A stretch of 64,000 nt of DNA. Source: Microbotryomycetes sp. JL201 (taxonomy: Eukaryota; Basidiomycota; Microbotryomycetes). The DNA is taken from positions 124,001-188,000 of the forward strand of contig JAQYUZ010000024.1 of assembly GCA_033819885.1 (NCBI GenBank), in the 5' to 3' direction. The notes under the pieces were generated by a model. It did no database searches and had not been told where the DNA came from. It saw only the letters and a list, made by a program, of their open reading frames with translations. The stretch's first letter is position 1. The number at the start of each line of letters is the position of its first letter. This document shows positions 47,801 through 63,308 of this stretch, one piece after another. A program made the translations under genes and the position numbers.

Positions 47801-49943
47801 CAGCGTGCGAGGTAATACCTTTCACATACCTCAGGCTCGCTCTCATCTGACGGCGTTCTGTTCTTGCAGGCACGCGCGACGCTAGCAAATTATGCTGGAC
47901 TTGGCAGGCGGTTCGCAGGAACAATGAGAAGATGCGACGCCGAGATATTTGTCCAGCTGGGTCGGGTCTACAACGAAGTCGCTCCAACCGAGAAACGCCT
48001 TGACATGTTCATCGACGCTCTGCGCAAGGAAAGTCTGCGCGAGTCTGACTGCAAGCAAGAAATTACAGGGTCTGTTGACTCCAGCAAGAATGGCCTGTCA
48101 AATCACTGAAGCGAACGTCCACAGCCTCATTGCCCAATTCGAACACTTGTTCGAGTTGCATTTGCACGGAACGGCACTCGAACTGGCAGAGCGTCAATTT
48201 GCATATGTTTCGATCATCGACCTCGACTTTGACACAATTGCAGCCGCGACGGGCTTCGCCAAACAGACCGTGGCAACTCTGCAAAGAGATGCAGGTGAGC
48301 CGTGAAGATTCGCACAGACGATGACGGTATCTGACTCGGTTTCGCAGACGTTTCTACCGACAGCGGTGAGGACGACTTGGATGCAACCTTTTACACGCCT
48401 TTGCAGAATCTTGTTAATCAAGCAAGAACGGCGAAAGCAGTATCCAAGTAGGTCAAGCTGGTACGCCAGTCTGGAGCAATACACAGCTGATATCGCTTAC
48501 GCAGAAAATTGTATCGTCGGATGCAAGATCTCGCTGGTAGTTCATCTGCTTTGGCGCTCGAGCATGCCGCCGCATTCGAGACTCTCGCTTTCAACAGCTC
48601 GACGATCGCAACGGCAGTAACAAAGGTGAGCGCTCTATCGTATCTACCGGGCAACGACTCTAATTATGTACAATCAGCTCGCGAACAAAATTAGCGAATA
48701 CTGCTCGACCATTCGCTTCTCAAGAGAACCTGTGCAGCTCTCCTCTCTGCAGCGCATAGCCGCTGAAATCGCCTCGTCCGAACTGGGAAAACAATCAGCC
48801 AGGCCGTTGGAAGAAGTGCATGGCCTGCTCTTTCAGCTGACTCAAGACGTGTCGACTACGTTAACAGTTGCTCAGGAGCAGTCACACGTCGTCAGACGTG
48901 AGTCATGCAAATAAACAGACTGATGCCGTGTGCTGACCTTCCAATTGGCAGTCGACTATGATCCGCCTTGGCTTGCGCGAGTCGCATTAATGCAGTCCAG
49001 GGCATCCGTCAACGTAGACGCGGAGCGAAAGTTGGCACAGCTGAATGAGGAAGTCAGAGACCTCGTTCGCGAAGCGCGGACAAAGGTAATTCCAGCGGTA
49101 TAACCCTAAGCCTACCAGGCTGACTTGCGGCTTGATCGTGCAGGAACAATTGCACCAAGAAAGTTTGGTCAAGATTGAATTGATGGAGAAGCGCATGGGA
49201 GAAACAAAGAAGCAACAAGAGGCCATGGCAGAGCTACAAGCAGAGCTGGCCAAGTCAAAGAAGCAGGAGCGAACGTACGAGGAGGCGATTGAGACGTTGC
49301 AAGGCGACTTGGACGCAATGGAACAAGAATTGTCCAAGCTCAAACAGAATGGAGCTGCTATCGAGAAGCCAGGTGAGATACTTGTTCGATGAGGAATGGC
49401 CAAGGCTGAATGCTTGGGCGAGCAGGCGGCACCCGCCGAGTTGATGAACCTGTGGCATTTGAAGGCAACATGGACACGGTCTATCTCATTGAGCAGATCG
49501 AGTCCCTCCGAGGAGCTGTACGCTTTCTACGACAAGAAAACGCATTCATCAAGTCTGGCGACCTTGCATCGCAGCTCGACGCCTTGCCCGCGTTGCCAAG
49601 CCGCGCTCTACTCCGGCCCGACCTGCCTTTGGCCACTGACGTGTCGACTATCGCCAATGGCGTGCCAAAATCTGCGTTCAAAGGTGACAGCCTCCCGGTA
49701 CCGACCGACGCTCGGGCTTTTGCCGTCATTTCAAGAGCACTCGTGCGAGAAGTACGATTGCTGTCGTGCTCGCCAAGGCTCGTTGACGTGTCCAAGGCGA
49801 AGCAGGGAGGTCTCCCGAGCTGGCAACCGAAGCACGAAACGCCACGCGGTCAGTTGCAGGCGGAAAGGGATCGCGTCAGCAGGTTAAGGTCAAGGGTACA
49901 GCAACTCATTGATGCGCGACCACTTGTGTATGCATTGCGGTAG
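44870..49943 (+). CDS. Dynactin large subunit p150Glued
   Basis: Microtubule- and dynein-binding arm of dynactin, in the cytoplasm. The N-terminal CAP-Gly domain is complete (VGQRVQVSAGVGHVRFVGQ, GKWVGVELD, GKNDGSVNGTRYF, GVFVRPSQVKV), with the GKNDG tubulin-tail-binding motif. It is followed by a Ser/Pro-rich basic linker (about 45.4-45.95 kb), long coiled coils (about 45.95-47.3 kb: MQSFQTVPRREHEELQAKL, LVSKLEEL-like heptads) and the p150 C-terminal region (ERLDIIR, AVDALLFFERVAFKADLI), then another coiled coil (49.1-49.4 kb) and RLRSRVQQLIDARPLV near the end. It is the fungal orthologue of Neurospora ro-3 and yeast NIP100. Many short introns occur (about 15-18); individual junctions were not all fixed. 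Confidence 0.88.
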
Positions 49944-50283
49944 AATTTGTCTCATTTCTTCCTTATGCGCCGCGGCAACAAGACATGCAACGGTGGCGGC
50001 GGTCTGGATCACGTGATTCGCGGACTTTTTTTGTGGCTCAACCTTTTTTTCTTGGTGGCGACGCGCACCATGCGACGCAGGCGTATTCGGTCAGCCGGCA
50101 TGCCGATGAATGGTGCAATATATTGATCGCCTTGCGCGTTCTGCGAACTTTACCGACACTGCGCCAAGCGGACGCCGTCGGCTTGGACGTGAGCACGTCA
50201 TTCAAACCCCGCGAAAGAAGAAAAAAAAAGTTGTACGACGCGTCGGAAGTTTGATATCTCTCTTCTCTTGCAGAACGACTGTC
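49944..50283. other. Promoter region of the methionine permease gene
   Basis: A 340-bp gap containing a TCACGTGA palindrome at 50009, poly-T runs near 50030 and 50047, and an A-rich stretch near 50220. The T and A tracts fit a fungal promoter. No gene seen. Confidence 0.5.
50009..50016. promoter_or_regulatory. TCACGTGA (Cbf1-type site) upstream of MUP1-like gene
   Basis: Perfect TCACGTGA 268 bp before the start codon. In budding yeast this is the Cbf1 site through which Met4 activates sulphur-amino-acid genes including MUP1. Binding here is inference from that system. Confidence 0.5.
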
Positions 50284-52148
50284 ATGTCGTCAAATGACAG
50301 TGCCTCTATTGCGAGCGGGAAAGCAGACAAGACTGTGAATGAACGCGATAAAAACTCGTTCGACGTTCAAGAACGAACGCTCGGGCCTCAAGAATCTCAG
50401 TCAGCCGTTGCACGGTGGGCGCACAAACTCAATCAACCAAGAGCAAATGCTGGTGAGTGTGAGAGCCATCTCGTGGGTGCGTCGTCGCTACCAAAACTGA
50501 ACAATGGTGCAACACAGGCGAGCACGGCGAGTCTTTTGACGCTGTGCCGGAAGGCAATAGGCGAATTGGTACACTGTCGGCTGTCATGCTGATTGCAAAC
50601 CGAATGATTGGATCAGGTGAGACGAAGCAGACTCTTGACTGCGTCCATCAAATCTCACACGCACACGGATCGCAGGCATTTTCGCCACCCCGGCATCAAT
50701 CGTCGCCGCTTCGGGCGGCTCGATCGGCCTCGCATTATTCATGTGGGTGATCGGAGCCCTCATTGCGTTTGCTGGTCTATTCGTCTATCTGGCAAGTCCT
50801 CGAAAGCGTTTTCTCCGCCTCTGAACGACCGTCGTCTGATCCTCAGCTACGCTCGCAGGAGTTTGCTACGTCTTTACCGAGGAGCGGCGGCGAGAAGAAT
50901 TATCTTGAATTCTTCTATCGCAAGCCTTTGTACCTCATCTCCTGCGTTTACGCGGCATACGCGGCTCTCCTCGGCTGGCCTTCAGGCAATTCCGTCTATG
51001 CTGGCACATTGTTACTCAATGCTGGTCAACTCGAGGCAACCAGGTGGCGTGAACGAGGCATCGGCGTCGGTGTGGTCATGTTTGCCCTTCTCATTCATGC
51101 CGTCACGCCCAAGTGGGGACTGCGACTTCAGAATGCGTTGGGCATCTTCAAGATCGGCGTTTTGCTCTTTATCGTGATTGCAGGCTTTGTTGCTCTCGGT
51201 GGACACGTCAAAGCTGGCGTGCCAGAGCCGTCAAACTTCTCAAACGCTTTTGCAGGCGCCGGCTCGATCAACGCTTCGTCATTCGTGAATGGGCTGTACT
51301 CTGTGATTTGGAGTTTTATCGGATACAGCAATGTGTTCTATGCCTTGTCAGAGGTGCGCAACCCAATCAGGACGGTCAAGATCGCCGCACCACTCGCGCT
51401 CGGAGCCGTCGCCTTGTTGTACATGCTTGTCAACATTGCCTACTTTGCCGCCGTTCCAAAGGACAGAATTCTCGATTCGAATCGCTTGCTCGCCGCCGAG
51501 TTCTTTACTGCCATGTTTGGAAACAGTGCTGGGCGTGCGGTCTCGGTTCTCATCGCCTTGTCCGCCATCGGTAACAGCATGGCCGTCTTGTTTGGACAAG
51601 GTCGGATCAATCAAGAGCTCGGTCGCGAAGGCGTCTTGCCATTTTCCAAGTTCTTCGGCAGCAACCGACCGTTCAACACTCCGTTTGCTGGACTTGCCCT
51701 TCAAGCGGCAGTGACTCTGGTCATCATCTTGGCACCACCAGGTGGTGACGTCTACGGCTTCCTCTTGAACCTCATTTCGTACCCGCTCAACATTTTCAAC
51801 GTGCTCGTCTCATTCGCCTTGATCGTCATTTCGCTCAGGAGGGATCACTACAAGTGGCAACCTCCGATCAAGGCCACCTTGCCCGTGTGCATCTTTTTCT
51901 TTGCTGCCAACGTCTTTTTGGTCATTGTACCGATGATCAAACCCGAAGCTGGATCGGAGCCTTACTCTGACCTCCCGTACTGGCTACATGTCGTTGTCGG
52001 CTTTGGTATCCTCGGTCTTGGCGCCTTGTACTGGCTCGTGTGGGCTCAGGTCTTGCCTCGGATCGGAGGATACAAACTCGCTCGTCGGAACGAGGTTGGA
52101 CCGGACGGTCTTACACGCAATGTCTTTTACCACGAGAAGCAGCAATAG
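50284..52148 (+). CDS. MUP1: High-affinity methionine permease, MUP1-like
   Basis: Amino-acid transporter of the LAT/APC superfamily in the plasma membrane. Exons 50284-50452, 50518-50616, 50676-50791 and 50859-52148 give 557 residues. A cytosolic N-terminus is followed by about twelve hydrophobic segments: RRIGTLSAVMLIANRMIGSG starts TM1 with the GxG-type substrate loop, then IFATPASIVAASGGSIG, FVYLEFATSLPRSGGEKNYL (conserved in MUP1/LAT fungal members), GYSNVFYALSEVRNP (TM6 region), and GREGVLPFSKFFGSNRPFNTP. The third intron (50792-50858) has a GC donor (ATCTG|GCAAGT); splicing it gives VYLEFATSLPRSGGEKNY, which a GT-only model cannot. Substrate by homology is methionine, perhaps also cysteine. 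Confidence 0.9.
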
Positions 52149-52767
52149 ATGGCAATGATCTTTCTCGCAGAGAGACGGCTTTCAACAGCGAATTTTCTAG
52201 CTTTTGGCTTGGCACAGTGTATTCTCGACATGGACACTGGGATGTTGAAACGTAATGTAGACTACTAATTGAGATCTGGATGGGCGCCTGGTCATGGACG
52301 ATAGACACGTATCAATGTTGCATTCAACACACTTGCAAACGAACGCTCTTTCACGACTGTACCGTCCGGTCACAATCAGCTGTGTGCTCGAGCGTCAACA
52401 AGCCCGAAATCAGTGCAATTTGTGGACTGCTGCAGATTGCGCCGTCCATATTTCTTCAGTTTCTGATCGCAATGACACTCTACAATCCCTTCTGGAACTG
52501 GACTAGGGGAGCGGATAGGAGGCGCTCTGTTGGCGAGGATAATTTTGGAGAAAGTGGCTGAGAACATAGCAACTATTCTTGCAGCTTGCCTCACGAGCGC
52601 AGCTTTCAGCTTTTGCAAAATAGTGGCGGTGTGGCCCCGTCAGCGGTCACGGCCAAGTCCGACGCGGCCCGATTGTGCACGAATACTGCATTGGGCGGCC
52701 CGACTGACGGCGGCACAAACAAGTTGAAATTTGTATCGGCATACCCGCAGTGTATTCCGCGGTGCTG
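52149..52767. other. Intergenic region before the demethylase gene
   Basis: A 619-bp gap, the longest clear intergenic stretch here. It includes the permease 3' end and the next promoter. A plus-strand ORF of 65 codons from 52530 shows no recognisable similarity. I see no RNA gene. Confidence 0.5.
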
Positions 52768-57612
<4,845 letters not shown>

Positions 57613-57893
57613 GGAGTCCGGACTGGGTCATCTGTCTATGTACGGTTTTGCAGGAGATCATACCTTTCTTTGTCTTTGCACTCTGTCTCGACTTGTACTG
57701 TATACTATAGGCTCACCTTCTCTCGATTTAATTTTTGCAATTCGAGGACTCGAATTATTGATTGCCGATCAAATATCAAGATTGTGAGAAAGACGGTATT
57801 CCATGCAAGCACAAAGAAGTGTACAACAGAGCCTGCGGCGAGAGATTACTTAATCATCGCACGATCTGCCGAGCGAAAACTCTCCCCCTGCTT

Positions 57894-59454
57894 CTAGCTA
57901 GCAGAAGCGTGTTTGCCCTGCCTAGCCTTGTTTGAACCCGAATCGAGTGTGACGACTTGTGCCTGCTCAACGTTTTCTTTTGGTGAGAACACGGCCGTCG
58001 CGATCGCGCGTTTCTTTTTTTCTTTTTTACGTTGCTCGTCGGCTTGACGCGCTGAATCAAAGTATGGTTGAAGCATTGCTTCGGCTGCAGTCAATCTTTC
58101 GTTGTGGTCGTATATGAGGAGCTACGGACGACAAGGTTAGCCGTTTTGCAATCGGACCCAAAAGTCTAATAAACTTTCTTTATCGAGCAAGTCGATCGCT
58201 TCGTTACTCATCAGATGTTGGTTGTCTGAGCAGAGAGACGTTTTTATTCATCACGTGGACCTGCTCAAGGCGCACAGCGTACCAGGAGTGACGGCACGTG
58301 ACTGCGAGCGACTTGTAAGAAATTTGGTCTCCAACAAGCCTAGAAGCGTGGGACAAACTCACCCAAGGTCTTTTAGCATGATGTCCGACTGCAGCTTCCA
58401 TCGACGGCGACAATTCGATCCGGTATCTCTGCAATACAAACATTCTGAGTGTCGTTTTTGGACATGAGTTTTAGACCTCACGTCTACAAATTTCCATAAA
58501 TCTGTCGTTCCAAGCACCTTGACAATCTTCAGCAGTTGATCGAAGGCATCGTTGCCGCGGAACAGTGGCTCTCGCTGCATGAGCATGCCACCAAGAGTGC
58601 ACCCAAAGCTCCACATGTCGAGAGAGTAGTTGTAAAAAGGATAATCAAGCAAGATCTCGGGAGATTTGTACCAGCGTGAAGCAACTCTGCAGTTGAGTTC
58701 GACGTTTGGATGGTAAAATTCGGCAAGGCCCCAGCTGGACAGCGTCAGAGGTGACTCGTCAGTAGGCAGTCCGTGCTGGCTAACCAGAGAAGGAGCTCAC
58801 TCGATCAGTTTCAGCGTGCGCGTACTTGAATCGATCAGAATATTTAGTGGCTTGACGTCTCGATGGATAATCCCACGAGAATGGGCGAAATCGAGGGCTT
58901 TCAAAAGCTCATACGCGTAAAATTTGACGTCGCCCGATGTGAACGTCGGATACAGTAGTTTGGAATCTTGGAAATTGATGTATTCAAATACGAGGGAGCT
59001 GACATTTGTTGCCGGATCGTGGACTGTATCCAAAAGCTTGATGATGTTTGGTCCGCCTTGCAACGCTTGCAACACCTTGATTTCGCGCTTGATCTTGCGC
59101 AGCTTGACGGGTTTCAGCACTTTGACGACTACTTGTTTGCATTCATCCAGCGCTGCAAACACCTCGCTGTATTTCCCACGACCGAGTCGCTAAGCGGGCG
59201 AGCGAGAGGTCGTCAGAGTGCTTGCTAAAGCGTGTTGGTGCTTCGGTCTGGACGTACTCTTGTTAGTTCGTACTTTTCATGCGAGTGCCACTCGATGTCG
59301 AATGTGTCATAGTCAGAATGGGCGGGACCGAGCTTTGCACAAACGTCAGTGTACTGCAGCAAATTCTTGTCAGTGCGAGGCTACTTCTGCACTCTGTTTC
59401 AGCTGTGAGCCTGACGATTCGGCTCGTGGAAGCCACGGGAAGTTCAGATGTCAT
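57894..59454 (-). CDS. CKA1: Casein kinase 2 catalytic subunit alpha
   Basis: Acidophilic Ser/Thr kinase in nucleus and cytosol. Settled exons: 59454-59416, 59353-59258, 59189-58801, 58734-58482 and 58428-58363, then 3' exons down to 57894. Signatures: [26 protein letters not shown] (CK2-type glycine loop), [18 protein letters not shown] (ATP Lys and basic cluster), [15 protein letters not shown] (catalytic loop), [10 protein letters not shown] (DWG instead of DFG, a CK2 hallmark), [36 protein letters not shown] and [14 protein letters not shown]. Then [16 protein letters not shown] and [18 protein letters not shown], whose splice junctions (about 58.10-58.36 kb) I could not close, so a tiny exon is probably missing. 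The tail is Lys-rich. Confidence 0.92.
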
Positions 59455-59467
59455 TCAAGTGTGTAGA

Positions 59468-59473
59468 CACGTG
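59468..59473. promoter_or_regulatory. CACGTG just upstream of CKA1
   Basis: CACGTG 13 bp before the CKA1 start codon (minus-strand gene), so it could lie in the leader or core promoter. Confidence 0.3.
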
Positions 59474-59610
59474 ATGCGGTGGAAATTGCCGACGTTCAAA
59501 GCGAGAGCCGCGAGAGTCCTCGAGGAGTCATGCCGCAGCGGTCACGGCAAAGTCACGATCAATATGAACAGTGCAAGAGATACAATACGAAACTGAGTGG
59601 ACAAGAGGGC

Positions 59611-61081
59611 CTACGCGCTTCGCGAAGCAACAAATCGCACACGCCAACCATCCCATTGGCGGTGGGCGCCCTTCTTTCGAGCAAAAACTTGCCATGTTGT
59701 GCTTGCAATCTCTGCAGAGGCACTCTGATTCTCCACCGCAATGAGCTCAAACTTGTAGTCTGTTTTTGTGCGACCCGCCAAAATCAGGCAAATCATCCCG
59801 TTTATATACCAGTTTCGCGCACCTTCACTTTTGCCGTGCATCAGACGGATAGGCAGCGAGTATTGAAAGCCCAAGGGAGCATCGGCCAAACTAACCACTT
59901 TGTTGCGCCCAGTCATGGTAACCAATCGGTCATTGTCGTGAGCAACTGTGAAAAAAGAAAAAAAGAATACCTTTGTCAACAGACAAGGCGATGCCATCAA
60001 CAAAAACGCACCAGAGCGAGCCTCGCCGTAAGCAACAGGCACCATCCTGTCCACATCACAAGCCGTCATGATGAGCACACACAAGTCGAGGGCTGAATGC
60101 GGAGGGTTTTGATATGTTGGAACAACGCTGAGACCAATTGCAAGGCGAGCGTGTTTGAAGGAGTGATTTACGGATAGGGTCTTTAAAGTCTCTAGACTGC
60201 TCCTCGACGCGCCACTGTAGGTAATCATGACCGTTGACCGTATCTTTTCTCGACTGCTTGGATGATTCACAGGGTTCTGTGCCAGCACAACGTCCCAAAC
60301 TTGGGCTTGCAAGGCAGCGACCGCAGTCATGTCTTGATTGTCGAGTTGTCGAGTGCGCCAGCGGCTTGGAAAGCCTCCAGCGGAAGAACCTTTGTGTGCG
60401 TCCTTGGTCATCAGGATTTTGACATCGTGAATCGCGCCACGCCAGGTCCATTTCTCCTCCGTTTCTTCGCCTGCGATGCTTTCACGTCAGATAAGGGCCT
60501 TGATTTGCGATGAACGAACCTCGCTTACAGATGACCTCAACTTGTTTCGATGTTTCTCCGTGCGGCAGCGATCCGAACAAGGCCTGATATGGATGTTGGC
60601 CTTTTTCACTTTTGGACACGACATTTTGTTCATTGATCCAGACTCCGGGCCCCTCCACTAAAGCAATTTGCCTCCCCTGAAGTTCGCTCACGAGCTTGCT
60701 CTCGTTCCTGCTGCGGCCGCCCTCCATTGTGTGGGCGTGGCCGGCCGACACTGTCCAGATACTTTGTGTGAGCGCCAAAAGTGTTGAATCAACTTTCTGT
60801 GCCGCTTGTAACTTTGAGCGCTCTTGCTCGCTTTCCAATAATTTGTTAAACTCGGTCCACGCCGAGCGTTCAAACGCGCTGAGACCACCACTTCTTGGAG
60901 CAGGGTGCATATTCTGGAGCTGAATGCCGTACCTGACCAGCATAAACGCACGAAACCGATGATTCCAACTCAGACCTGTAAGATCCTGCTCTTCCGAGTC
61001 TGGTCAAACGTCAACTGAATGCAAGCTCCTTACGGCCGAGGCCACGGGCAAGTGCTGCATCTCACCTGAGAGGCTAGCCAT
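59611..61081 (-). CDS. Unrecognised protein, tandem paralogue 1
   Basis: No known family recognised. Exons 61081-61066, 60975-60529, 60470-60012 and 59945-59611 give 418 residues in frame. It aligns along its whole length with the next gene to the right: NHRFRAFMLV/ATRFRQFMKV, ALVEGPGVW/VLIEGPGIW, YQALFGSLPHGE/YEALLCWLPGGE, KWTWRGAIHD/TWTWHGMGFD, LAIGLSVVPTYQNPP/LNAGISVVPQLREAP, HDNDRLVTMTG/HNDKLMRVSG, GFQYSLPIRLMH/GFQYTLPLHLVH and DGWRVRFVA/HGWRVEFAA. Two introns fall at equivalent places. No signal peptide, membrane helix or catalytic motif is evident. The first, 16-nt exon is weakly supported; an open frame at 61452-61210 may hold the true 5' coding part, as the paralogue has about 60 extra N-terminal residues. 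Confidence 0.65.
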
Positions 61082-61799
61082 TCTTGTTGAGCACGTAAAG
61101 GATGTTAAAGACGTTAGAACCACCAGACAGAAAAGAATGGGATCCTCCGCGGGCCTGCAAGAGCGGTGCAGCAGGACTCAGGAGCTCGCCTGCCCTGCCT
61201 TAATCATCATTATGACCGAACTCGGGGTATTTCAGACCCGTTGCGATCATCTGAATCCCACTTGAAAGTGACAAGCTCTGGTCTTGTAGATGTAAGCCTT
61301 CGGTAGACATCCGCAGCGACCACAATTCTTCGGTCTCGTGAGAGCATACGAAACGAACTGAGAATGCAACTCACCTGCAGCGACCAATCTTCTTCAGTCT
61401 CGTGAGAGAATACAAACGAACTCAAGGAAAGAAAGAGTGTTTGCTGCCCCAAAATCTATCAAATAGTGCAAACTCCCGAGTGTATCCAGGAAGCGTTATC
61501 TGAGGATAACACTATTCTGAACAAAACTCCGTGCCGAGGAATGGACTTCCTCGGAGCACTCCTATGAATAATTCAACGACTGATCGCGGCTTCAATGCGC
61601 ATGACCAAGTCCGACCTTAGCCACCGCCACCGCCGCCTAAGTCATGCTGACAATACTTGGCAAGTTTCTTCCAGGTTTCGTGTGCGAAACACTCTCAAAT
61701 AGCGTTATGCGAATGCGTAGGACGACCGTCTTCAGCTGTGGCAGCCACAATTTCGTCCAACCACGTCACAATATAAACACTACAAAAAGTAGCAAGGCT
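61082..61799. other. Gap between the two paralogues, with direct repeat
   Basis: Contains a minus-strand open frame (61452-61210; part reads ELVTFKWDSDDRNGSEIP) that may be an upstream exon of paralogue 1, an imperfect direct repeat (61313-61425), and otherwise probable promoter and 3' sequence. Confidence 0.4.
61313..61425. repeat. Imperfect ~50-bp direct repeat, period about 64 bp
   Basis: Copy 1 begins GCAGCGACCACAATTCTTC at 61313 and copy 2 begins GCAGCGACCAATCTTCTTC at 61377; both continue into GTCTCGTGAGAG and an AAACGAACT block. They differ by a few substitutions and single-base gaps. On the minus strand copy 2 is followed directly by CAG|GTGAGT, a perfect splice donor context. Confidence 0.75.
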
Positions 61800-63259
61800 T
61801 CAAGCAGCAAACTCTACACGCCAGCCGTGGAAATCTTCGTTGGCACCATGATGGCTGGTCACTTTCCACGTCGTGCTCAAAATCCGATCTTTCATATGGT
61901 CTGTTTCAATGTTGAGCAAGTTAAAATCATAGACTGCAAACCCGAGATCAGCGTCAATATGACTGGGGTCGAGGATGCACGTACATTGATCGCGATGCAC
62001 CAGGTGCAGAGGTAAAGTGTACTGGAATCCGGCCATCTCGACAAGGCCGTTGATAGAGTGGAATGCCGGTGACAGGACTTGGATATCGCCAGAGACTCGC
62101 ATGAGCTTGTCATTATGTGATACTAATCGAATCAAGTTTGTAAATTGTAGTCCCATGTCAACTCGGTCAGCTTACCAATAGTTGCATTGATATTGACGCT
62201 CGCGGGTATCATGCCGTCATTGTCACAGCTGCGCATAATGGCAATACTCAGGTCTCGTGGGAATCGAGGCGCTTCACGCAATTGCGGTACAACGCTGATG
62301 CCCGCGTTCAGACGAAGTTCGAGGAAAGAGTGTGCATGCAGCTTGTTGTCGTGAGCAGGCACGATTGGCAGCGACATAACCACAGTCTTTTGCTGATGTT
62401 TCGCAGTCGTCACTGACCACACCGACAGCATTGACGTATGTACCATTAACTCGGCTCTTTTGCTCGTCCACCCGGTGACGGACCACGTCGAGCGCTTTGT
62501 TGAGCCAGTTTCGAATGCAAGGTCGAGGTCGAACCCCATGCCATGCCAGGTCCACGTCTCTGTCAAGACGTGTATCACGACTGCGATCAACAACCTCAGC
62601 AGAGCGAGCCGCAGAGAAAGCTCACCTCCTGCGACAGAGATGCCGTGTCCACGATGTTCATCACTGTTACGCTTATTGCTGTGCTCTTCGTCACTGGAAT
62701 CCTCCCCTCCTGGCAGCCAGCACAGAAGCGCTTCGTATTGAGTTGGTCTGTCCCCAACTTGAGCTTCGAGCAAAGAGTAGTGCCAGATGCCGGGTCCCTC
62801 GATCAACACAACGTCATCGCCCCCGACTCCAAGACCATTTTTCTGGACGTGACCTCGCTGCCATACGCCAGTAAGCTTCAGTTCGCTCACAAGCCAACGT
62901 TCGTGCGACAAAGCCTCAATCTTGTTCTCGTGGCTGATATTGCTGGCACGGCATCGTGATACGGGGTGGTGTGGGTCTCGATTCTTCCAGATGTGAGCAT
63001 TCACTTCGAGCCCTTGCGAGACCTTCATGAATTGTCTGAAGCGCGTCGCCCAATTTGATATAGCAGAAGCTTCCTCCATATCTGCAGAATCCTCGAACGT
63101 GAGCAACCGTACAATTTCACCGCGCAATGCTTGCCTGAAAGAGACATTCTTGACGCCAGCGAGAGGGACAAACTCAGCAGAAAAATTCTTGAAGGTCCAG
63201 CAGATGATGGTTGATCCGCGGACCGGGTGTGCGCCCTGAACTCCTAGACTGCAGCGCAT
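61800..63259 (-). CDS. Unrecognised protein, tandem paralogue 2
   Basis: No known family recognised. Exons 63259-62626, 62559-62176 and 62122-61800 give 446 residues, an exact multiple of three. Full-length similarity to the left neighbour, with two introns at matching positions (phase 1 in both genes just before VSHNDKL/VAHDNDRL). It begins MRCSLGVQGAHPVRG and has Trp-rich, beta-looking stretches (RSTWSVTGW, ETWTWHGMGFDLDLAF, STTWKVTSHHG) that could form a lectin- or adhesin-like sandwich, but that is only an impression. There is a Glu/Asp/Ser/His-rich loop near residue 200. No signal peptide. The gene is 50 bp from the end of a glycosidase gene on the same strand. Confidence 0.7.
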
Positions 63260-63308
63260 TTACGCAGCCAAGCCTGAATATAGATCCCGAAGGCGTGTAC
63301 ATGGCAGA

